This document shows, one piece after another, positions 60,589-64,000 of a stretch of 64,000 bases of DNA (positions are counted from its first letter, which is position 1; every line of letters begins with the position of its first letter). Origin of the DNA: TWA4 sp034086685 (GTDB lineage: Bacteria > Bacillota > Clostridia > Lachnospirales > Lachnospiraceae); the NCBI GenBank assembly GCA_034086685.1, contig JAXDZY010000124.1, forward strand, positions 11,814-75,813, written 5' to 3'. Position numbers and translations under genes: made by a program. Under the pieces are notes generated by a model that was given only the letters and a program-made list of their open reading frames with translations, had not been told where the DNA came from and searched no databases.

Positions 60589-61761
60589 TTAATCCTGCTG
60601 TTTTGCTGCATCTACAGCAGTTCTGGCCACTGCTTCCGCAACCTTCACTGCAACTTCCTTATTCAGCGCATTGGGAATAATATACTCCGGTGATAATTCC
60701 TCTTCCGATACAATTCCTGCCAGAGCATATGCCGCGCTGATCTTCATCTCTTCTGTAATCTGTTTTGCGCGTACAGACAATACACCTTTGAACAGACCGG
60801 GGAAAATCAGCACATTATTGATCTGATTGGGGAAATCACTTCTTCCGGTACCAACTACCTTTGCTCCTCCTTTTTTTGCATCATCCGGCATAATCTCCGG
60901 CACAGGATTTGCCATGGCCAGCACAATTGAATCCTTCGCCATGGTGCTCACCATCTCTGTTGTCAGCATGCCGGGCCGTGAAACGCCTACAAAAATATCA
61001 GCACCTTTCACCGCATCTGCCAGAAGACCTTTCTGATGCTCCAGATTGGTAACCTGAGCCAGTTCTTCCTGCGCATCTGTCAGCCAGTCTTCACCTGCAC
61101 AGACAATTCCATAGCGATCACACATGGTAATGGAACCGAAATTCATCTGAAGAAGCAGTTTGGCAATAGCTGTTCCCGCAGCTCCCGCACCATTGATTAC
61201 GATTCTGGCAGTTCCCATCTTTCTTCCTGTTACCTTCATGGCATTCAGCAAGGCAGCAGCCACTACAATGGCTGTTCCGTGCTGATCATCATGAAAGACA
61301 GGAATATCACAGCGCTGTTTCAGCTTTTCTTCAATCTCAAAGCATCTGGGAGCAGCAATATCTTCCAGATTAATTCCACCAAAGCTTTTGGAAATCAGTG
61401 CTACTGTGTCTACAATTGTATCCACATCCTGGGAATCAATACAGATCGGAAATGCATCTACATCTGCAAATTCTTTAAACAGTACGCATTTTCCTTCCAT
61501 TACCGGCATGCCGGCTTCCGGCCCGATATTGCCCAGTCCCAATACAGCAGAACCATCTGTTACAACTGCCACCAGGTTGTTTCTTCTTGTAAGCTGATAG
61601 GACAGCTCTTTATTCTCTGCAATGGCCAGACAGGGCTGTGCAACTCCGGGTGTATATGCCACAGCAAGATCTTCCATGGTCTCTACTTTACAGCGTGAAA
61701 CCACTTCAATCTTTCCGTTCCAGTCATAGTGCTTTTTTAATGATAATTCTTTTGCATCCAT
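60589..61761 (-). CDS. NAD(P)-dependent malic enzyme
   Basis: A 390-residue short-form malic enzyme converting malate to pyruvate and CO2. LAVAYTPGVAQPCLAI, VTDGSAVLGLGNIGP, INLEDIAAPRCFEIE, FHDDQHGTAIVVAAALLNA and VINGAGAAGTAIAKLL (Rossmann) are characteristic. The Rossmann tail favours NAD over NADP, but cofactor cannot be settled. The ATG at 61761 follows AAGGAAG. Promoter at 61804-61832. Confidence 0.95.
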   Translation of the reverse strand: MDAKELSLKKHYDWNGKIEVVSRCKVETMEDLAVAYTPGVAQPCLAIAENKELSYQLTRRNNLVAVVTDGSAVLGLGNIGPEAGMPVMEGKCVLFKEFADVDAFPICIDSQDVDTIVDTVALISKSFGGINLEDIAAPRCFEIEEKLKQRCDIPVFHDDQHGTAIVVAAALLNAMKVTGRKMGTARIVINGAGAAGTAIAKLLLQMNFGSITMCDRYGIVCAGEDWLTDAQEELAQVTNLEHQKGLLADAVKGADIFVGVSRPGMLTTEMVSTMAKDSIVLAMANPVPEIMPDDAKKGGAKVVGTGRSDFPNQINNVLIFPGLFKGVLSVRAKQITEEMKISAAYALAGIVSEEELSPEYIIPNALNKEVAVKVAEAVARTAVDAAKQQD

Positions 61762-61803
61762 ATATTTCTTCCTTTCAGACCAGATTTCTTTTCTGACTTC
61801 ACT

Positions 61804-61832
61804 ATTGTACAGCAATCAGGAAAAAGTTGCAA
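61804..61832 (-). promoter_or_regulatory. Malic enzyme promoter
   Basis: Minus-strand TTGCAA (61832-61827) and TACAAT (61809-61804), 17-bp spacing, just before the malic enzyme leader. Confidence 0.7.
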
Positions 61833-61840
61833 TCACGTAC

Positions 61841-62725
61841 TTACGGTCTGGTTGCTCTTTTTAGCATACTGCGTAGATCTTCTACGGAAAATTCATATTT
61901 CTCACCGCAGAAATGACAGCTGACCTCTATGGATTTTCCTTCTCCAATCATATCCTGAAGCTCTCCGGCTCCTGTGCTGATAACCGCTTTTTCCACCTTT
62001 TCTCTGGAACAGTTGCAGGCAAATTCCAGCGGCATTTTATCCATGATTTCCAGTCCCAGATCGCCCAGAACAAATTCCAGAATCTGCTCCGGTGTCATCC
62101 CCCGATCCAACAGAGATGTCAGAGATGTAATCTGAGCAATCTTACTTTCCAGTTTATCAACCAGTTCATCAGAAGCGAACGGCATCAGCTGAATTATCAG
62201 TCCTCCTGCCTGTTTTACAAAATTGGCGCGATCCATCAGAACTCCCAGAGCCACTGCAGAAGGAATCTGCTCTGAAGCAGCAAAATAATACGTAATATCC
62301 TCTGCAATTTCACCACTGACCAGCTGAATTGTGCCTACATACGGATCCTTAAGGCCAGTGTCACGGATAACTCTTAATTCTCCCTGTCCGACTGCACCGG
62401 CCACATCCAGTTTTCCTTTTGAATTGGCATGAAGCAGCACTTCCGGATTATATACATAACCTTTTACACCGCCATGACTGTCTGCTGTAACCACAATCCC
62501 CTGAATGGGACCATCGCCTCTTATCTGCAGTGTAATCAGATCATCATCACCTTTCATCATGCTTCCCATCATAACACCTGCTGTCATCAACCGTCCCAAA
62601 GCAGCAGTGGCCACCGGACTTGTGTTATGAACCTGTCTCGCATGTTCCACCAGATCTCTCGTTGTAGCAGCAAAAGCCCGGATTCCATTATCCGCTGCAG
62701 CTGCTCTTACTAAATAATCACTCAT
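61841..62725 (-). CDS. hslO: Redox-regulated chaperone Hsp33
   Basis: A 294-residue chaperone activated by oxidation. MSDYLVRAAAADNGIRAFAA at the start, LQIRGDGPIQGIVVTAD, SGEIAEDITYYFAASEQIPS and the zinc switch CNCSREKVE...CHFCGEKYEF (CxC and CxxC, about 237-271) are typical. It overlaps the methyltransferase gene by 8 nt. In an anaerobe this suggests protection during oxygen or chlorine stress. Confidence 0.96.
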   Translation of the reverse strand: MSDYLVRAAAADNGIRAFAATTRDLVEHARQVHNTSPVATAALGRLMTAGVMMGSMMKGDDDLITLQIRGDGPIQGIVVTADSHGGVKGYVYNPEVLLHANSKGKLDVAGAVGQGELRVIRDTGLKDPYVGTIQLVSGEIAEDITYYFAASEQIPSAVALGVLMDRANFVKQAGGLIIQLMPFASDELVDKLESKIAQITSLTSLLDRGMTPEQILEFVLGDLGLEIMDKMPLEFACNCSREKVEKAVISTGAGELQDMIGEGKSIEVSCHFCGEKYEFSVEDLRSMLKRATRP

Positions 62726-63596
62726 AAACTTTCTTTCCTCCCTTTCCCTGTTCCTGTACGATCATATACAGGCGCTCACTATCCGGCCGGGGACTGCTGT
62801 GCGTAAATGCATCATATATATTTAAAACCTTCATTCCGGCACTTTCGGCTGCCTGTATCAGTTCGTCTGTCTGCCAGGCTCTCTGATAATGTGTCTCCTG
62901 ATAACGCCTGAATAAATCACCGTTTTCCTGAATAAATATGGTAAGATCATATATATTGATCTGATCTTCCTCATCAAAACTGTTTTCCCAAATAAAGCTG
63001 CAGTCATCTCTGTTTTCTGCAATAATCTGATCACCGATTACTTCCTTATATTTATAAGATGTATTGAAATCAAAAATAAATACACCACCGGGATCCAGAT
63101 AATTATTGACCAGACGAAAAACTTTTTGAAGGTCTTCTATTTCCAGTATATAATTCATGGAATCGCAGATGCTGACAGCCGCTGCTACTGTTCCGTACAA
63201 TTCAAAGGATCTCATGTCCTGGAGCAGATACAGAATATCTCTGCCTGATTGCACCATCTTATCTCTTGCTTCCATGAGCATTTCTTCAGAATTATCAATG
63301 CCAATCATATCATATCCGAAAGCAGCAAGACGCTCTGTCACATTACCTGTCCCACATCCCATATCCAGCAGCAAACCTTCCGAAACACCATATTCACGCA
63401 GAAGTTCCACCAGATATTCTGTCCATTCATCATACGGAATATTATCCATCAAAGTATCATAAACCCATGCAAAACTATTGTATGCGCTACCGTCTTCCCG
63501 GTAATCATCATCCATCCCATCTTCATATTCAAATTCTTCTGCTTCCACAGCTTCCTGTTCCGGAAACATATCATCAGTATATTTTCTATCATTCAT
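62718..63596 (-). CDS. Class I SAM-dependent methyltransferase
   Basis: A 292-residue methyltransferase. The first ~35 residues are very acidic (EAVEAEEFEYEDGMDDDYRED) and not part of the catalytic domain. LLLDMGCGTGNVTERLAAFG is the SAM loop (about 75-94), IGIDNSEEMLMEAR the acidic loop, and FIFDFNTSYKYKEV the motif after the sheet. The substrate is unknown. It shares an operon with hslO and could act on tRNA, protein or small molecules. Confidence 0.85.
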   Translation of the reverse strand: MNDRKYTDDMFPEQEAVEAEEFEYEDGMDDDYREDGSAYNSFAWVYDTLMDNIPYDEWTEYLVELLREYGVSEGLLLDMGCGTGNVTERLAAFGYDMIGIDNSEEMLMEARDKMVQSGRDILYLLQDMRSFELYGTVAAAVSICDSMNYILEIEDLQKVFRLVNNYLDPGGVFIFDFNTSYKYKEVIGDQIIAENRDDCSFIWENSFDEEDQINIYDLTIFIQENGDLFRRYQETHYQRAWQTDELIQAAESAGMKVLNIYDAFTHSSPRPDSERLYMIVQEQGKGGKKVYE

Positions 63597-63692
63597 ATCT
63601 TATTCCCAAATCTGTCCATTAAATATCCACTGGTTAAAAACAGCATTATTATTGAAACCTTTTTATCTGTCCAGAGTTAATCTCCCACAAAT

Positions 63693-63730
63693 ATAAAAAA
63701 TGATACAGTCTGTCACCAAACTGTATCTCA
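63693..63730 (-). terminator. rRNA/tRNA-Thr transcript terminator
   Basis: GATACAG and CTGTATC form a 7-bp stem with added pairs, followed on the minus strand by TTTTTT. It comes directly after tRNA-Thr. Confidence 0.8.
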
Positions 63731-63732
63731 TA

Positions 63733-63805
63733 AGCCGATAAACGGACTCGAACCGTTAACCTGCTGATTACAAATCAGCTGCTCTGCCAATTGAGCCATA
63801 TCGGC
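63733..63805 (-). tRNA. tRNA-Thr (TGT)
   Basis: Full cloverleaf on the minus strand: acceptor GCCGATA with TATCGGC, D-arm GCTCAATTGGCAGAGC, anticodon loop TTTGTAA (anticodon TGT) and T-loop CGGTTCGAGTCCG. It is transcribed after the 23S rRNA gene. CCA is not encoded. Confidence 0.95.
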
Positions 63806-63952
63806 GCTATATAATAATTGAAGATTTCCTCCTGCAGAAACAAATCTACAAAAGTACTGTACCTTCAAAACTGCATATTGCCTTTCGATCCTTCAGATCT
63901 TATCTGATCCTCAAACCTCTTTCTCTCCAAACCGGACCTTCTACCAGACTCT

Positions 63953-64000
63953 GGTCAAGCTGATGACCGATTAGTAGCAGTCAGCTCCATACGTTACCGT
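63953..64000 (-). rRNA. 23S ribosomal RNA, 3' end (runs off window)
   Basis: On the minus strand the sequence reads GGAGCTGACTGCTACTAAT, CGGTCATCAGCTTGACC, the conserved 3' end of 23S rRNA. The gene begins beyond base 64000. The 147-nt spacer between its 3' end and tRNA-Thr holds no 5S rRNA. The spacer has a hairpin-like AGATCTGAAGGATC stretch probably used in processing. Confidence 0.88.

Overview
The window is a contiguous stretch of chromosome from a low-to-mid GC anaerobic Firmicute, most likely family Lachnospiraceae (Blautia/Dorea/Ruminococcus-like). The evidence is the AGGAGG-type ribosome binding sites, the sigma-A promoters (several exact TTGACA-17-TATAAT), the oxygen-independent cobalamin pathway, DUF4250 and DUF1540 proteins, a Barnase-type RNase, a ClpX-like unfoldase and the infC-rpmI-rplT operon. 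The genus cannot be fixed from the sequence alone. I see no insertion sequence, prophage, integrase or CRISPR array. Almost all genes are on the minus strand.

Region 1 (1-6.3 kb): the 5' end of a ClC chloride channel gene, then argD, argB and argC on the minus strand and argG divergent on the plus strand. A 13-bp palindrome sits on the argC -35 box and may be an ArgR operator. A metallo-beta-lactamase fold hydrolase and a DUF4250 protein follow. Region 2 (6.3-20.4 kb): a telA/xpaC pair whose promoter is flanked by two 11-bp palindromes, a PEP/pyruvate-binding domain protein of unusual architecture, an Lsa-like ABC-F ribosome-protection gene behind an attenuator (7-residue leader peptide plus terminator), an ABC-class ATPase, and an operon of nitrilase, NUDIX hydrolase and two subunits of a heterodimeric ABC exporter. 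Region 3 (20.5-38.3 kb): clpB, a MocR-like regulator with Arg at the expected PLP-lysine position, a Barnase-like lipoprotein with a PH-domain gene, an AraC regulator, aspartokinase, an ECF sigma/short anti-sigma pair behind a possible structured RNA, typA, an LspA homologue, an S8 peptidase, a ClpX-like ATPase, an HtrA protease and a 69-residue orphan.

Region 4 (38.4-54.5 kb): a 16-gene anaerobic adenosylcobalamin operon, cbiD-cbiL-cbiF-cbiG-cbiH-(cobK/cbiE/cbiT fusion)-cbiA-cobT-cobU-cobS-cobU-like-cobC-cbiB-cobD-cbiP-cbiC. It is driven by a consensus promoter and controlled by a cobalamin riboswitch with a terminator. Most genes overlap or abut, so it is probably one transcript covering corrin ring contraction through lower-loop assembly. 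Cobaltochelatase, cobalt uptake and cob(I)alamin adenosyltransferase genes are not in the window.

Region 5 (54.6-64 kb): tRNA-Arg and tRNA-Pro, the infC-rpmI-rplT operon with an attenuated leader and a likely ATT start, a MoxR-type AAA+/VWA pair, a two-repeat DUF1540 protein, a DUF5662 protein, malic enzyme, an Hsp33/methyltransferase pair, tRNA-Thr and the 3' end of a 23S rRNA with no 5S gene between them. The most unusual items are the folded segment before the sigma gene, the ABC-F attenuator, the MocR Lys-to-Arg change, the P-loop-defective CobU paralogue and the orphan Barnase.
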